Source: Gossypium raimondii (lineage: Eukaryota > Streptophyta > Magnoliopsida > Malvales > Malvaceae). From it: a DNA stretch of 64,000 nucleotides. The position numbers and the translations under genes were made by a program. The notes under the pieces were generated by a model, which was not told the DNA's origin, did no database searches, and saw only the letters and a program-made list of their open reading frames with translations. Where the stretch lies: the NCBI RefSeq assembly GCF_025698545.1, contig NC_068572.1, forward strand, positions 2,852,001-2,916,000. Reading direction: 5' to 3'. The first letter of the stretch is position 1; every line of letters starts with the position of its first letter. Shown here one piece after another: positions 24,343 to 38,000 of this stretch.

Positions 24343-25426
24343 CTTCTTCAACCTTACGCGCCCTAAAATTTTCAATTCGAAAACCTAAAATTTAGAAGCG
24401 GGTGTTATTAAATTCTAGTAGCTGTTTTTGTTTTGTTGATAAATTAATATTTAGTCCTTGAATTTAATTTTTTTCCATCTTTATCCCTAAACTTTTTTGT
24501 CGACATTATATTCAAAACTTAGTAGTTTTTTTTCTCAATTTGATCCTTAAACTTGGTTTTCTTAATGACGAAAATCTTCAATAATGATATGGCATAATAT
24601 CATAGTGACACCTCATCATATTTTGATCAAAATTAAAAAAAATGTCAAATTCCAAAATCAATATATACAAAAAAAATTAGAATCCAAGCTTATCTCTTTT
24701 CTAGTATTTAATAAATATTAATATTGTTTCTCGGCTTTTATTTTGAAAAAAAAATAGAAGGATTACATCACATGAAAATTATTATTCATATTCAAAACGA
24801 AGCTAGAATTCTCATTTTAGAGGAACAGCATATATATAATAGGAGTGAAGTTAAAATTACGACAATATCAAAATATATGTCAATTATATATAATGATTTA
24901 AATAAAAAAATATTTGTCTAATTTGTTTTTTAATTTGAATATTTTTAATTTAAAAATACTTTGTTTGATTTAAAAATATATATATGTCAATTTAAAGATT
25001 GAGCTAAGCAACAAAAAGTTTTGCTATTTGATATAAAAACTTATAATATTTTTAAATTTTAAATATTATAAATTATGTTTGTGATTACTAATTTAGAATA
25101 TTCTATCATTATTAAAGTTTCAATTTCTAAAGAAATATAATATAATTAATTATTGAAATTTTCATTTTCGAACAAATTAAAATTTCAGCTTCCAAAAAAT
25201 TGCTTTTAGACTTCTTTTTTTTTTCTTTTTTGGGAGAATCACTTTTTCTCTCAAAAAGTAATTTACTTAGGAATATTTTTATTCAAAAATGTTATTTGTT
25301 ACAAAAGTGCTTCTTAGAAACAATACTAAACACACCTAACTCTGGTACCATAACTAACTAACAGAAGTTATAAGCAACTGCTTAACAGATTATCTGACCA
25401 GCTAACAGTTAACAACCACTAATAGT
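24343..25426. other. LIN37 upstream region and AT-rich intergenic DNA
   Basis: The first few hundred bases should contain the LIN37 promoter; no clear TATA box was fixed. About 24440-24620 carries 'tttagtccttgaattt' phrases of MITE type without a clear partner arm. No gene seen. Confidence 0.5.
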
Positions 25427-25434
25427 CTAATAAG

Positions 25435-25904
25435 TAAGGGTGTTCAAACTTCAGTTAAAACTGAATTAACTGATTGAACTGATCTAATTCAGTTAATTGG
25501 TCGGTGGTTGAACTTAGTTCGATCGGAGGTCGGTTAATGATTTTTTGAAATTTCAATTATCGGTTAATTCGGTTCGAAATCAAGTAACTAACCGAATTAA
25601 TTGAACTTATGTAGTGCTTTTAATTATTTAGTATTTCAAGACTTGAAATTTCAGTTAATTCGGTTAACTTTCAAGATAGATGAGCATTATCAATGTATTT
25701 TTTTTATATGTTTTATACTTGTTTTAACCAAAAGACAATAACATCTAAATTTCGGTTATTCAGTTAACTGACCGAGTTAACCGAAAATTTTCGATTTTTT
25801 TTTGAAAAAAAAGATTGATTTGATTAACGGTTAAAGGATTATACAATTCGATTAATGCTAGTTTGGTTAAGCTAATAACCGAACCAATCGTTTGAACACC
25901 CCTA
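25435..25904. mobile_element. hAT-type MITE
   Basis: Ends TAAGGGTGTTCAAAC and, reversed, TAGGGGTGTTCAAACG. The flanks ctaataag (25427-25434) and ttaataag (25905-25912) give an 8-bp duplication with 7 matches. The 470-bp interior has repeated ggttaattcggtt-type words and no coding capacity. Confidence 0.8.
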
Positions 25905-26196
25905 TTAATAAGACTAAATTAAATTTTTTGGAGTTGTTAAATGTAATTTTACATCCATAAGTGGTGATATAAAGATAATTTAAAAATGTCGGGAGGGCAA
26001 ATGAAAATTTACCAATTTATTCAAAGATATATTGCATGGCTTTCGAAATGTTCGAGAAATAGAAGGGTGCCACTAGCTACGTCCCTACTTCTCAAATTTA
26101 AGAATATTCTAATTAAATTCTCAAAGTATAGTATCATATTAAATAATTTTTTTTGTCGCGTTAGTCATTAGTTTGGATGTCAAATGTCAACTCAAG

Positions 26197-26530
26197 TAGG
26201 GGTGAGCAAAATTCGATTCGATTTAAAAAATTATATAAATAATTCAAATTTTGAATTAAATAAGGGTGAGCAAAATCATTATATTGTTTATGTAATTAAA
26301 TAATATTGTAATTCATTAACTAGCTAAATAACCAGTCCATGTGAATACAACATTGAGTATAAATAATATGATTCGTTAACTCGACTCGACTTGACTCGAA
26401 ATTTTTTTACTCGATTCGATTCAATTTGAAAAAAAATTCAAATTGAGTTTGATTGTTAAAATAAGATTCGTTAACTCGACTAACTGAAAAATTTTTTACT
26501 CGATTCGACTCGATTGAATACTCACCCCTA
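26197..26530. mobile_element. hAT-type MITE with perfect 8-bp target duplication
   Basis: Ends TAGGGGTGAGCAAAATTCG and, reversed, TAGGGGTGAGTATTCAATCG, flanked by aactcaag on both sides (26189-26196 and 26531-26538). The 334-bp body is rich in ctcgattcgac words and non-coding. The perfect duplication suggests a fairly recent insertion. Confidence 0.9.
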
Positions 26531-26538
26531 AACTCAAG

Positions 26539-26988
26539 TTTAACGCAGAGCATATGAAAAGCACATAAACCAAATTGTAAAATCATATTTAACATATAAA
26601 AAAAAAGTAATAATATTCAACATTCAATATTTCAATATGTCATATTTAAACTATCAATGTGATAAGTGCGTACGTATTTAAAAATTTGCTACACATACTT
26701 TAAATGTACTCTACATCAAATTCCAACCACATTTACAGCATGTTGGGTTGGGTTGAATGGCTATTTCATTCAGGCCCGATTTTGATTTCCACAGTCAAAC
26801 TCTCCAAAACAAATGTTTGGTTGGGCTGAATTCAATTATGGGAAAGGTTGTTTAACTTGTCTATTATTGCTGAGCACGAAATAGCCATTTCTTAGTCTCG
26901 TTCAGAATCTCAACTCAATATATTTGACGATAGAGGAATCCATCCATGCCCTCATTTTTCATGAGCTTCATCCCTAACTAAGCTTGTG
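26539..26988. other. Intergenic DNA, no gene seen
   Basis: Contains two similar direct phrases (gttgggttgggttgaatggc and gtttggttgggctgaatt) that may be decayed repeat DNA. No ends or coding sequence recognised. Confidence 0.45.
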
Positions 26989-26992
26989 TAAG

Positions 26993-29900
26993 TGTCACGG
27001 ACTTAGAGTTTTCCCATGCGATCCATGCGGCCTTAGACAGTTTCTTTGCTAAAAAACGCCTAAGTCTGTGACAGTTGGTATCCGAGCTAGTGTTTGTAGG
27101 CACCGCTGAAAGATGTCAAAATAAGTTGCTGAGAATGTTGAGGGAATAGAGACCCATGGGAGGGCTAGGAAAGCTAGTCGTTTGAGGGACATACTGTCAG
27201 CTTTAGAATATCGAGTCGTCACTATCGAGGAATTCATGGGAGATATCAATGAGAGGATTGATAACATCGATGATAGGCTCCATGGTGGGTTGCAGTCCAT
27301 GCAAGAGCAGCTCAAAGAGTATGTGTTGGATAGTGTTAAAAAGCTGAATGGCAAGATGATGCCATAGAGGTTATGATAACAGCCTTGAAAGAGGAGATTA
27401 CAGAGCTCAATGGTGAACTCACAATCTATAAAGCTGCCTGGGGCAATGGAGGGTTAGCTGCTATCGCACCCAAGCCCAGTGTTGATGTTCCTAATCCCAG
27501 AGAGTTCAAGGGGACAATGTCTGCAAGAGATGTGGACAACTTCCTGTGGGGAATCGAGCAATACTTCTGTGCCAAAGACATCACGGAGGATGCCACTAAG
27601 GTAACTACTGCTGTTATGTATTTCACTGACGTTGCTTTGTTGTAGTGGCGTCGTAGGTCCGCTGATGTGAGACGTGGTGAGACTGAAATTGGAACTTGGG
27701 AGGAGTTTTGATGTGAGTTTAAAACACAGTTTTACCCAGAGTATGCAAAGGATGAGTGTAATACCCAATTTTAGCCCGGACTTAAATAAACAAAGGTCCC
27801 CAGTCCATTTAAAATCTTAATTTACGTGGCCCAATTACAAATGTTACAAGCCCAAATTGTAGCCTATTACTAAACCCAATAACCCAATTACATTAACCTA
27901 AAACTAAATTGCTAACCCTAATCTGCTAGCCCAATATACAAAACAGAGGCAGAAAGGAACCCTAGCAGCTAGCAGAAAAATCAGCAGCCGCGCCCCACGC
28001 ACGTCGCAATAACCGTCGCACGTTCTCCTTCCACGCCGCGCACAATGCCCGTACCTGTAACAAATAAACCATGAGCAACACTAATAGGATAGATACAACA
28101 GATGGTAAAGTTTTTGGGGATAAAAAAAAGCTAGTCAATTTCTGTAACAGGGGGTTAGAAAATTTTTGTACCGGAATTTAAGAGAAAATACAAAAGAAAA
28201 AGAAACAGAAAAGAAGAAAGATTTTGAAGGTGATTATTTTGTTTTTTTCTTTTTATTTTTACAGTTCTTTTTGGACGTTCTTCTTTGTTTTTTAAAGCAA
28301 ATAAACGAAGAGGGAGAGAAAGGAGGTATACCTGGTGTCGTCGGAGCGTTGTCGGAGGCCAAGGGACGGCTTGGCGGCGGTGGATCTTTGATGGCGGCGA
28401 CGTGTGAGGGGGTGCTAAGAAAAAACCTAGCAGAGAAACCCCCCCCCTTTTTTTCCCTCTGTTCTTTAAAGAAAATGAAATAAAGATGTTTTAAAGGAAA
28501 TTTTTTTCTTTTTTTTAATATTAACGAAAAGTGGTTCCGTTTAATGGCCATTGATTTGTTTTTTTTATTCAAATGGTTTATTTTCGCAATTGGTCCCTTC
28601 TTTTTACAGTGCTTTTAAATTAAATTATTTATTTCTTATAAATTTGGCCACATGTTTTATAACTGTTTCAATTTAACCTGTGTTGCAGTGCAGTGTTTTA
28701 GTGGAAGGGATTAATTTCTATTTTGGTCCCCTACTGTTAATTGCGTGTTCTAATTGGTCCATTCGTATTTTATTATTTTCAAACTTGCCCCAAATCACTT
28801 TTTTAAGTTTTAAATTGGCCCTTTTGTCATTATTATATTATATTATTATTATATCTATATATATACGCATATGTATGTTAATATATATGTATTTATTTCA
28901 AATGTTTTTAGATACATATACATATTATATATTTTATTATTATTTTGCTTTCGTAGTTTTGTTTTTACATATGTATATAATATACATTATATTTTATAAC
29001 ATTTAAATGTTTTCGTATGTTACAATTTTTATATGCTTATACATTATATATATATATATGTATATATTTTAAATGGATTTAAATACATATATATCTTTTA
29101 TATTTTACTATTATTTTATTTTCATACTTTTATATATATATATATGTCTATACGTTTATGTTTTATAATATTCATACGTTTCCCATATTTTATAATCTAT
29201 ATATGTTTATACATGTTTTTATGTATATATATATATTCATATATTATTCAAAACTTTTATAAATATATTTTCCATATATTTTATATATACATATATACCC
29301 ATATTTTCATAATTATTAATATATTATGCTTACGTTCTTATTTTTATGACAACTCATTATATTTTATGATTATGTTCTTTTTATAATTCTTGTATACATA
29401 TATAGGTATATTTTAAATTAAAGTAATGATTTTATGTTACGCATTAGCATTTTATCATACTTTTAAAGAAAAATCTATTTTGGCTTCGTCAAAGCATTAA
29501 AATCGTTTTATTTTTAAATTTCTAAATATTTGGCATTCATGATTCTCGAGAAAGATCGTGTCCTAACTTCTTTGGATCGTGATTATTTTTCATTTAATTT
29601 AGAAAGCCGAGTATTTATTTTGCAATAAATTCACACAAATTTCTAATAAAAGCTTGTTCTCGGGATCTAAAATTTGGTCCTAACTTATCGGTTCGATATT
29701 TTAACTTCTAAATAAGGTGTTTTTAAAACAAAAGGTGCTATTCGGTATTTGAAATTCGAGAAATTGTGCCCTAATTTCTTTGGTTTCGATTTTTCTTTAT
29801 TTGATCTAAATAATCGAATACTCTTTTTAGATTTAATTGTGTGAGTTTTAAAATCAAAAGACAAACTTAATTTTAAAGATTTAAAAATATTGTGCCCTAA

Positions 29901-32900
29901 CTAACTGAGTGTGATATTTTATTTCTTTAAAATAGGAATGTTATCTTTTTAATTCATCCTCGAGTTAAATTTTTTTATTTAAACTCTTTTCAAATTTTCG
30001 ACATCAAAGACATTAAATAATCAATTTGGTACCGATTTTTGGGCGTTACGAGGGTGTTAACCCTTCCTCGTGCGTAACTGACTCCCGAACCTGTTTTCTC
30101 AAATTTCGCAGGCCAAAATTGTTTTTAAGGTGAGCTGATCACACCTCAATCAAGGATCGGTGGCGACTCTAATTTTTGTTTTTAAAAGTCGACAACTACA
30201 TTTTTTTTGTTTTCAAAAAAAGTGGTTTCGACAATGAGGCTCGGGCAAAGTTGCATCGGCTTGCGCAACAAGGTACAGTGAGGGAGTATGTGCAGGAATT
30301 TAGCGAACTCATGCTTCAAATCTTAGATATGGGTGAGAAAGATGCATTCTTTTCCTTCATGGATGGGTTGAAATCGTGGGCGAAGTAATAGTTGCAACGC
30401 CGAAGAGTCCAAGAGCTTACCAAGGCAATGTGTGTGGCCGAATCACTTGCTGAATTTAGAGGGAAGAAAGATAATGCCAGTGCTTCTAAGCCCAGATTCA
30501 ATCAAAAGGGTAATAGCGGGGGAGACAAATAAAGACCCACTAGGAATGACAACGGTAAGAAGCCTTAGGGCAAGAGGAAAAGTGGGCCTATAAGTTACTT
30601 TCACTGTGATAGTCCACATATGATTAGGGACTATCCAAAAAAGGTCGCACTCACGGATATAGAAGCAAAGGTGGAGTCAGATGTGGAGGATAACAATCTT
30701 GGTTCGATTCTTGGGGGTGTCAACAATAGAACGAGTCATGGGCTGATGTTTGTAGACATCATTATAGCCAACAGAAAATTGAATGTGCTGGCCGACACTG
30801 GTGCATTTGATTTGTTCATATCTGAAAAGGCAGCTCGAAAACTTGGGCTCAAGGTAAAGAATGAGTTGGGTCAAATCAAAACAGTGAACTCAGAAAGTGT
30901 CCCAATCAAGGGTGTTGCTAAGGGAGTGGATCTTCAACTGGGTGATTGGGCCGACAAGGCCTCCATTAAGGTAATACCATAACTATGATTGTATGGTTGG
31001 ATTAAGTTTTCTTGATCAGGTTAATGCGCTTATTGCCCCTTCAAGTAATTACATGGTGATTTCGGGTTCGAACCATCCATGCATGGTGAAAATGACAAGG
31101 AAAAGAAGCTTAGAGGGAAAAACGCTGTCAACAATTCAATTTGCTAAAGGAGTGCGCAGGGATAAAGTCTCTTATGTAGCCACCTTGAAGATTGAGGATA
31201 CAGTTAAGTCCGTTAGTGAAATCCCGAAAGAAGTGAGCCAATTGTTGCAGTGCTTTCGGGACGTGATGCCTGCTCAGTTACCCAAAAGTTTACCACCAAA
31301 GAGGGAGGTGGACCACAAAATTAAGTTAGTATCCAACATGGTGCCGCTAGCAATCCCCCTATCATATGTCTCCTCCAGAGTTAGAAGAGTTGCGAAAATA
31401 ATTGAATGAGCTTTTGATGCGGGATTCATTAGACCATCTAAATCCCCATACGGTGCGCTAGTGTTGTTTCAAAAGAACCATGATGGGTCCTTGAGAATGT
31501 GCATCGATTATCGGGCTCTAAATAAGATCACTGTGAAGAATAGGTACCCTATTCTTCTTATTGCAGATTTGTTCGACTAACTTGGTAGTGCAAGATGGTT
31601 TACCAAGTTGGATTTGAGATCGGGGTACCATCAAGTTCGGATAACCGATAGGGATGAGCCAAATACAGCTTGTGTGACACGGTATAGTTCGTATGAGTTC
31701 CTTGTGATGCCCTTCGGACTCACGAATGCCCCAACTACATTATGTACCCTAATGAATAAGGTACTTCAACCTTTTCTTGATCGTTTTGTGGTTGTTTACC
31801 TTGATGATATTGTGGTATATAGCAAGTCTCTCGAGGAGCATGTGGGACACTTGAGGGAGGTGTTCTAAACTTTGAGGGAAAATGAGTTGTTCGTTAAGGA
31901 GGAGAAGTGCTCATTTTCCCAACAAGAGGTGTCATTCCTAGGCCACATTGTGGGAGAGGGTAAGATCTGAATAGATATGAGCAATGTTCGAGCCATTTCC
32001 AAGTGGGAGCCTCCAACCAAGGTGACGGAGTTGAGATCTTTCCTTGGGTTGGCAAATTACTATCGACGCTTTATTAAAGGCTACTCTAGAATTACCACAC
32101 CCTTGACGGACATGTTGAAAAAATGGAATGTATGGGATTAGAATCCGGAATGTGAGAGGGCCTTTGATCAATTGAAACAATAAATGACGAGGGAATCTGT
32201 GCTTGCCTTGCTAAATTTTTCGAAGCCTTATGAGGTACGTACGGATGCATCATATTATGCTATCAGGGGAGTACTAATGCAATATGAACATTCAATTACT
32301 TTCGAGAGTAAAAAATTTAATGAGACGAAGCGAAGATATACAATTCAAGAGAATGAGATGACTGCGGTGGTGCACTGCTTGTGCACATGGAGACATTATG
32401 TATTGGGTTCCAGGTTTGTGGTCCTTACCGATAGTATTGCCAACAGTTATTTTCTAACCCATAAAAAGTTGTCTCCCAAACAGGCTCGTTGGCAGGTTTT
32501 TCTAGCTAAGTTTGACTTCACAATGGAGTATAAGCTGGGGAGTGCCAACATTGTGGTTGATGCACTTAGCCGAAAGATGGAGTTTACGGTAATTAGCCAA
32601 CCTGATGGTTTCTTATTGGAGTGCATTCGATAAGGATTGTCCCATGATCCCACAGCCAAAAATTTGACTAAGCTGGCCAATGAGGGAAAAACAATAAGAT
32701 TTTGGCTTGATAGAGAGTTGTTATACACCCATGGGCATCGCCTCTATGTGCCTCATTATGGGAAGCTACGTAAGGAAGTCATGAATGAGTGTCATAACTC
32801 GAGATGGGCAGGCCACCCAGGGATGCACCGTACTTTGGCCCTTTTGGAGGAACCTTACTATTGGCCTCACATGGGTGATTATGTAGAAACTTATGTGAAA

Positions 32901-34687
32901 ACTTGTCTAGTTTGCCAACAAGATAAGGTCGAGTTAAAGACCCCAGTCAATCTGTTTCAACCCTTGTCCATTCTGGAAAGACTATGGGAGAGTTTATCCA
33001 TGGATTTTATTGTTGGTTTGCCTAAGTCTGATAGGTTTATGAGTATTCTTATTGTGGTGGACAGGTTTTCGAAGTACGTGACGTTCATTCCGGCCACCAA
33101 GGAATGCCCTGTTGATGAGGCAGCTCGTTTATTCCTTAGAGATGTGGTGAAATATTGGGGAGTGCCAAAGTCTATTGTCAGCGATCGAGATGGGCGATTT
33201 ACAGGTCGGTTCTGGACGGAGTTGTTCAAGTCAATGGGCTCAGATTTGAACTTTTCCATGAGTATGCATCCGAAAATCGATGGGTAAACTGAACTAGTAA
33301 ATGCATTGTTGGAGACATATCTGCGACACTATGTGAGTGCCACACAAAGGGATTGGCCAAAGTTATTGGATGTGGCTCAATTCTCATATAACTTGCAGCG
33401 AAGTGGGGCAACGAACCAAAGTCTGTTTGAGATAGTGACGGGCCACCAGCCACTCACACCCAATGCTGTTTTGACCTGTTATACAGGACCAAATTCGGTA
33501 GCTTATCGATTTGCGAAGGATTGGCAAGAAAATAACGACTTGGCTAGGGCTTGTTCACACAAGGCAAATAAACGCAATAAGAAGTGGGTCGATCAGAATC
33601 GAAGAGATGTGCAATTTCAAATGGGTGTCTCAGTCATTACCAAATAACATTTGATTTTGCGATATACGGGCTTACACAAAGGGCTCGTGCGAATGTATGA
33701 TGGGTTGTTTAAAGTTGTGAAGAGAGTGGGCAAGGTGGCCTACAAGCTTAAGTTACCTTCAAAACTTAAAGTCCACCCAGTGTTCTTTGTAAGTATGCTT
33801 AAGCCATTTCATAAGGACCAAGAATATCCGAATCGGGACAAGTTTGAAAGAGCGCCAATGGGGTTAAAGGTCTCTTATGACCGTGACGTTGAAACCATTG
33901 AGACAGATCGTGTGATTAGACGAAAGTACCATCGACCACGTCATGAATACTTAGTTCGATGGAATGAACTTCCTGATAGTGAAGCAAGTTGGGAACCTGC
34001 TGAGGTATTGTGGCAGTTTCAAGGAAAGATTAACCAGTTCCATGAGGAGGATGCGACGAAGGCGTCACTAAAACAAGTGGGGGAGAATGTCATGGGTTGC
34101 GCATGAGATATCGCAACCATGACGAACTCGTACGATCCATCGCATTCAAGGGAAGTCATTTGGCCAAATTGGACTGGTCCATTGCCTGGAGAAATTAAAA
34201 GCCCATCTCTGGAGCTTGGCAAATAAGGAAAATGATATTCTAAAGATATGCTTGGCAAATATGGAATGTGATCTTTTGAGATATGTGATCCTAGATATTA
34301 AATGTAATCTTTAGAAGATACGATTATGTAATCTTAGAGATTTGATATTTTGATAGCTTTTAATTGTAGCCATTGATGTATTTTGATTTAAACCGTTGAT
34401 TTTGGAGAGCTTCAGCTATAAATAGAGGACTCTCTGCTCATTGTACATTGTTCAGTTGTTAATAGAATTTTGAGAGTATTCACTCAAACTTTTCTCTCAA
34501 GCTTTCTTACTTTTCTGTTGCTTTTGTTCATCTTTCAAGTTCGTTCTTCTGCTATTCTTCGTGGTTGCCTTAAAGGAAATTCTGTTGAATCCATAATTGT
34601 TGTGAGTTAGGCTGACTTAGGCGTTTTTGAGCAAAGAAACTGCCTAAGGCCCCACGAATCGCGTGAGAAAACTCTAAGTCCGTGACA
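26993..34687 (+). mobile_element. Ty3/gypsy chromovirus fossil, broken, with odd 5' end
   Basis: TG...CA ends with exact 4-bp flanks taag (26989-26992 and 34688-34691). A primer-binding-like site (TTGGTATCCGAGC, about 27066) resembles the usual initiator-Met site. Parts in order: gag (27115-27756, resuming after an inserted solo LTR at 30239), a degenerate zinc knuckle near 30600, protease with the ADTGAF word, reverse transcriptase with YLDDIV, RNase H, integrase, and a chromodomain-like end (HEYLVRWNELPDSEASWEPA) marking a chromovirus. A purine tract precedes a 600-bp 3' LTR at 34088-34687 (TATA-like ctataaatag near 34415). Instead of a matching 5' LTR there is an 81-bp segment that is the inverse of the 3' LTR end. 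Broken, with roughly ten or more interruptions. Confidence 0.85.
27757..30233 (+). mobile_element. Solo LTR with perfect 5-bp duplication, inside the chromovirus
   Basis: It begins TGTAATACCCAATTTTAGCC and ends GTGGTTTCGACA. Exact target duplications atgag lie at 27752-27756 and 30234-30238, and chromovirus gag sequence continues across them. At 2477 bp it is a long LTR, of the kind seen in Tat/Ogre-like gypsy elements (inferred from the opening and the ending). The part 28830-29420 is extremely AT-rich with TATATA runs. No internal region or second LTR is present, as after LTR-LTR recombination. Confidence 0.85.
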
Positions 34688-34691
34688 TAAG

Positions 34692-35074
34692 GACTTGGTT
34701 GATACAATATTAATACTTTTAATATTCAATTAGAATGTTTTGAAGTTTAAGGACTAATTTAAAACCTATGCTATAGTTTGAGAATGCTTAATGGTATTAA
34801 CCCAAAATAAAAAGTAAAAATACCCGTCACATGTACGCAATGTTTTAAAATTTAATTGAAAATAAAGAACTTACAGAGTACGCTGAGAGACTAGGAGAGG
34901 GAGAATTTCGATTTGAAAAACTTGTAATCAAAGATCAAATTGTTTCGTTTCGAGATCAAATACAAAATCTGGAAAACTTTTTTTTTTAAATCAATTTGGG
35001 TTCAGGTGCTCAAGACAGTGAAGGGTTTTAGTTTTGACTTTTGAGTTGAAAATTATCATCAATTCATCATCATC
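34692..35074. promoter_or_regulatory. NTAN1 upstream and 5' leader region
   Basis: This stretch lies between the chromovirus right flank and the NTAN1 start codon. It should contain the promoter and leader; 34870-35060 has the purine/pyrimidine-mixed look of a leader. No clear TATA box was identified, and the retroelement ends less than 400 bp upstream of the ATG. Confidence 0.5.
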
Positions 35075-38000
35075 ATGATTTTTGTGGATGGACTTCCCTT
35101 CTCTCTCAACTCTTCTTCATCATCATCATCATCGTCCAAGTCTCAGGTATTTTCCTTTCAAATTACCCAAATTCAAATTTACAGAGATCTGTTCAAAAGT
35201 ATTGTGTGCGCGCGCGCGTGTGTTTTCATTTCTTCGCTTTCTTTGTTATTTGCTCAATTTAACACTTTCTGATAATCGATGATGGATTATGTCATATTGA
35301 ATTCAACCCCACGTTTCTTTCATTTTGATGGGTTTTTTTTTTTTTTGTGAACAGCCATCGGATTTATTAGTGGCATTGATGGAACACCAAGTTTTAGTGT
35401 CTGCCACACATTCTTTCAAGTCTATCCAGGAAAGGAAAGTCTCAGCATCCATGGATTCCAAGCTAATAACATCGTCTAACAGCTCTAGATATGTTTACTT
35501 ATTCCAGAGGGAATACGCTACTGTAGATCCCTCACTTGTCCATGTATGTTTTTCTCTTTTACTTCCTTCCGAATTTCATTTCAAACTTCTTACTTTAATT
35601 ATATAATGTGAATAACTGAGATACAGACTTTCTTGCCTATGTTGCTCAGACTTTTTATTTTTCTTAAAGTAATATATCCAGCATATATGAAGATATGAAC
35701 TCTAAAAATCCTCCAAATATATGGAAAATCGTTAAAAAAAAGTCTAATCATGCCCAAGTTCATGTGACATAAATTCCTGCTGCTTCATTGTTGAAGTCAC
35801 ATCTACTTTTATTTTATGAATATCTAATGTCTTAAATGAACATTTTCTATTCTCAACTCATTCCTACAGCTGCGTTTGAATCGAAACATACGCCTCACTG
35901 CTGATTTTAATATTACTTGTACATTACTCAACTTCACCGCTATAGTAACTAATCTTACTGTCACTGCTGATTTTAACCTCACCAGTAATCCAGAGGAAGC
36001 CTTAATCTATACCTCATTCCAAGTTTTCTTGTTTCTAATTATTTTGCAATATGACATGTAGAAGACAAAAATTCCTAGGTTCTTAGCTCTCAATGTCGTG
36101 TTTGGCACAGATGTTAAGCTTCGGTTTTTAGGCAAATTTTTTTCTTGCAGCATTTGGGAGATTAATTATATTTCATGGTGAGTAGAAGCTTACAGACCTA
36201 AATGTCATGGGCTGGAAAGGATATCAGTTTTCTTGTATGTTTTAGCTGAGACTTGAAAGTTGAAAGACTAATGCCAATCTCATGCATGTGTATTTTATTT
36301 CATTTGATTTTCTGAATACCTTGTGGGATGTTTAATCTTCTTTTAAGACTTGAAAGAGTATTTGGTTATTATCTTTCATTTTCTTACATTGCATGGATCA
36401 ATGCTTCCCTTCATCGAATCCTCAACCGAAGATAACCTTTTCATCATCTTTTTGTAGACTTTGTCTCGAATGGTGCTTACTCATTGTATATTTATATGCC
36501 TTCTTCATGTGTTTTGCCTTGTTTTTTGAACATCTTTTTTACCATAAATATTCTGCCTTGTTTCACCCCAGTCTCTTTTTCTCGATTCAATAGCTCTATT
36601 GATTGCCTTCACCTTATTTCATTTCTTGCATGGAAAGTATGTCGGCACTGATGAAGCCACAACCTGCGTGGGTGTTGTCATTCGGAACCGAAAAAACGGG
36701 ATGTAAGAATTTGCTGTAGAGATTCAGAATTGCTTGATTGCTTTTTTCTTTACCAGACATGTAATTCTCATTTCGTGTTTTTCATTCAGGACATCCGTTT
36801 CCCATATGGATTCTCCAAAAATTGTAGATATTGGCTTCTACCAGATGTTGGCACTAGTTGTTGATCACAATTTAGATGCTGGTTTGGATGTAATCTTAAT
36901 TATATTTCCCTTTTGTTGATTCATTGGTGATTTATCATAATCGAAACATGATACTGGTTCTCAAATTAAAGCTTTTGAATGTTAAAATGCAGGTGCATTT
37001 AGTCGGTGCTTTCGAAGATGTTTCACCTAATGTATGGTCCTTGATCTTCTCATTTGTTGTTGATTTTAACAGAGTTGTAGTTACCTGCTCGGAAAAAGAA
37101 TGATTAAGTTGAATCTTTTGACCTGTTATACAGCATGCTAGCGGCCGAAGTATATCACAGGGGAAACGAGATGGTTATTCCATTCCTTTATGCAGAAAAA
37201 TAGTGGAAACCATGCAGAAGAGGCCGGAAAAATTTCATGTAAAGACTCTCTGTGTTCTTCGACATAACACGAAATACGATTCTCAAGGAAATGCGCTTCC
37301 CATTTTCAATGGACTCCTGGTAAGTTCAAGCTTTCACAATTCCTTTATCTAAAATGGAAAATGGAAGTTAAGGGCTTAGTGAAGCATTCTATCCCATTTT
37401 TAGTGGTTCATGACAAAAGAAATTTGTTTAAATTCGCAATGACGAAAACAGAAAAACAAAAGAGGATGGTTCTTAAAGTCTGATGGCTAGATGCTGTATT
37501 TCAGATTACGAGTTTATGTCACTTTTGCTGTTTGAAACTTTTTTATAAATACAAGGGTTAAATCACTTTTTGAGGCTTGAACTTGGTAACTATTCCCACG
37601 TTAAGGCCTGAACAATTTTTTGTTCAAGTTAAGCCTTAAACTTGAAAATTGTTCTAATATTGCAACTTCAACTTTTTTAAAAATCTAAGTTAGTACTTGA
37701 TATTTCCTTGAAAAACTTAAAGTTCAGGCCTCAACGTGAGAACAATTGCAAAGTTCAGGCCCCAATATGAGAACAAGTACCAAGTTTAGGAACTAACTTG
37801 GACAAAGAAAAATTTAAGTTCCAATGTGAGAACAATTGTCAAGTTCAGGGCTTAACTTGGACTAAGGCTGAGCAAATAAATCAATAAAACCAAAAAATGA
37901 TCCGAACCGATTTGTAATGTTTGGTTGGGTTTTGGGTTGATATTATCACCCAAACTGTACAATAGGTTCAGATTCAGTTTTTCCACATAAAACCCATTTT

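Noticed and set aside
24343-24375. N-terminal extension of LIN37 beyond 24342
   Set aside because: The upstream codon is TTG, not ATG; the ATG at 24342 is the natural start.
28680-29386. Two hydrophobic Tyr/Ile/Phe-rich plus-strand reading frames
   Set aside because: They fall in the TATATA-rich centre of the solo LTR; composition explains the open frames and there is no protein-like pattern.
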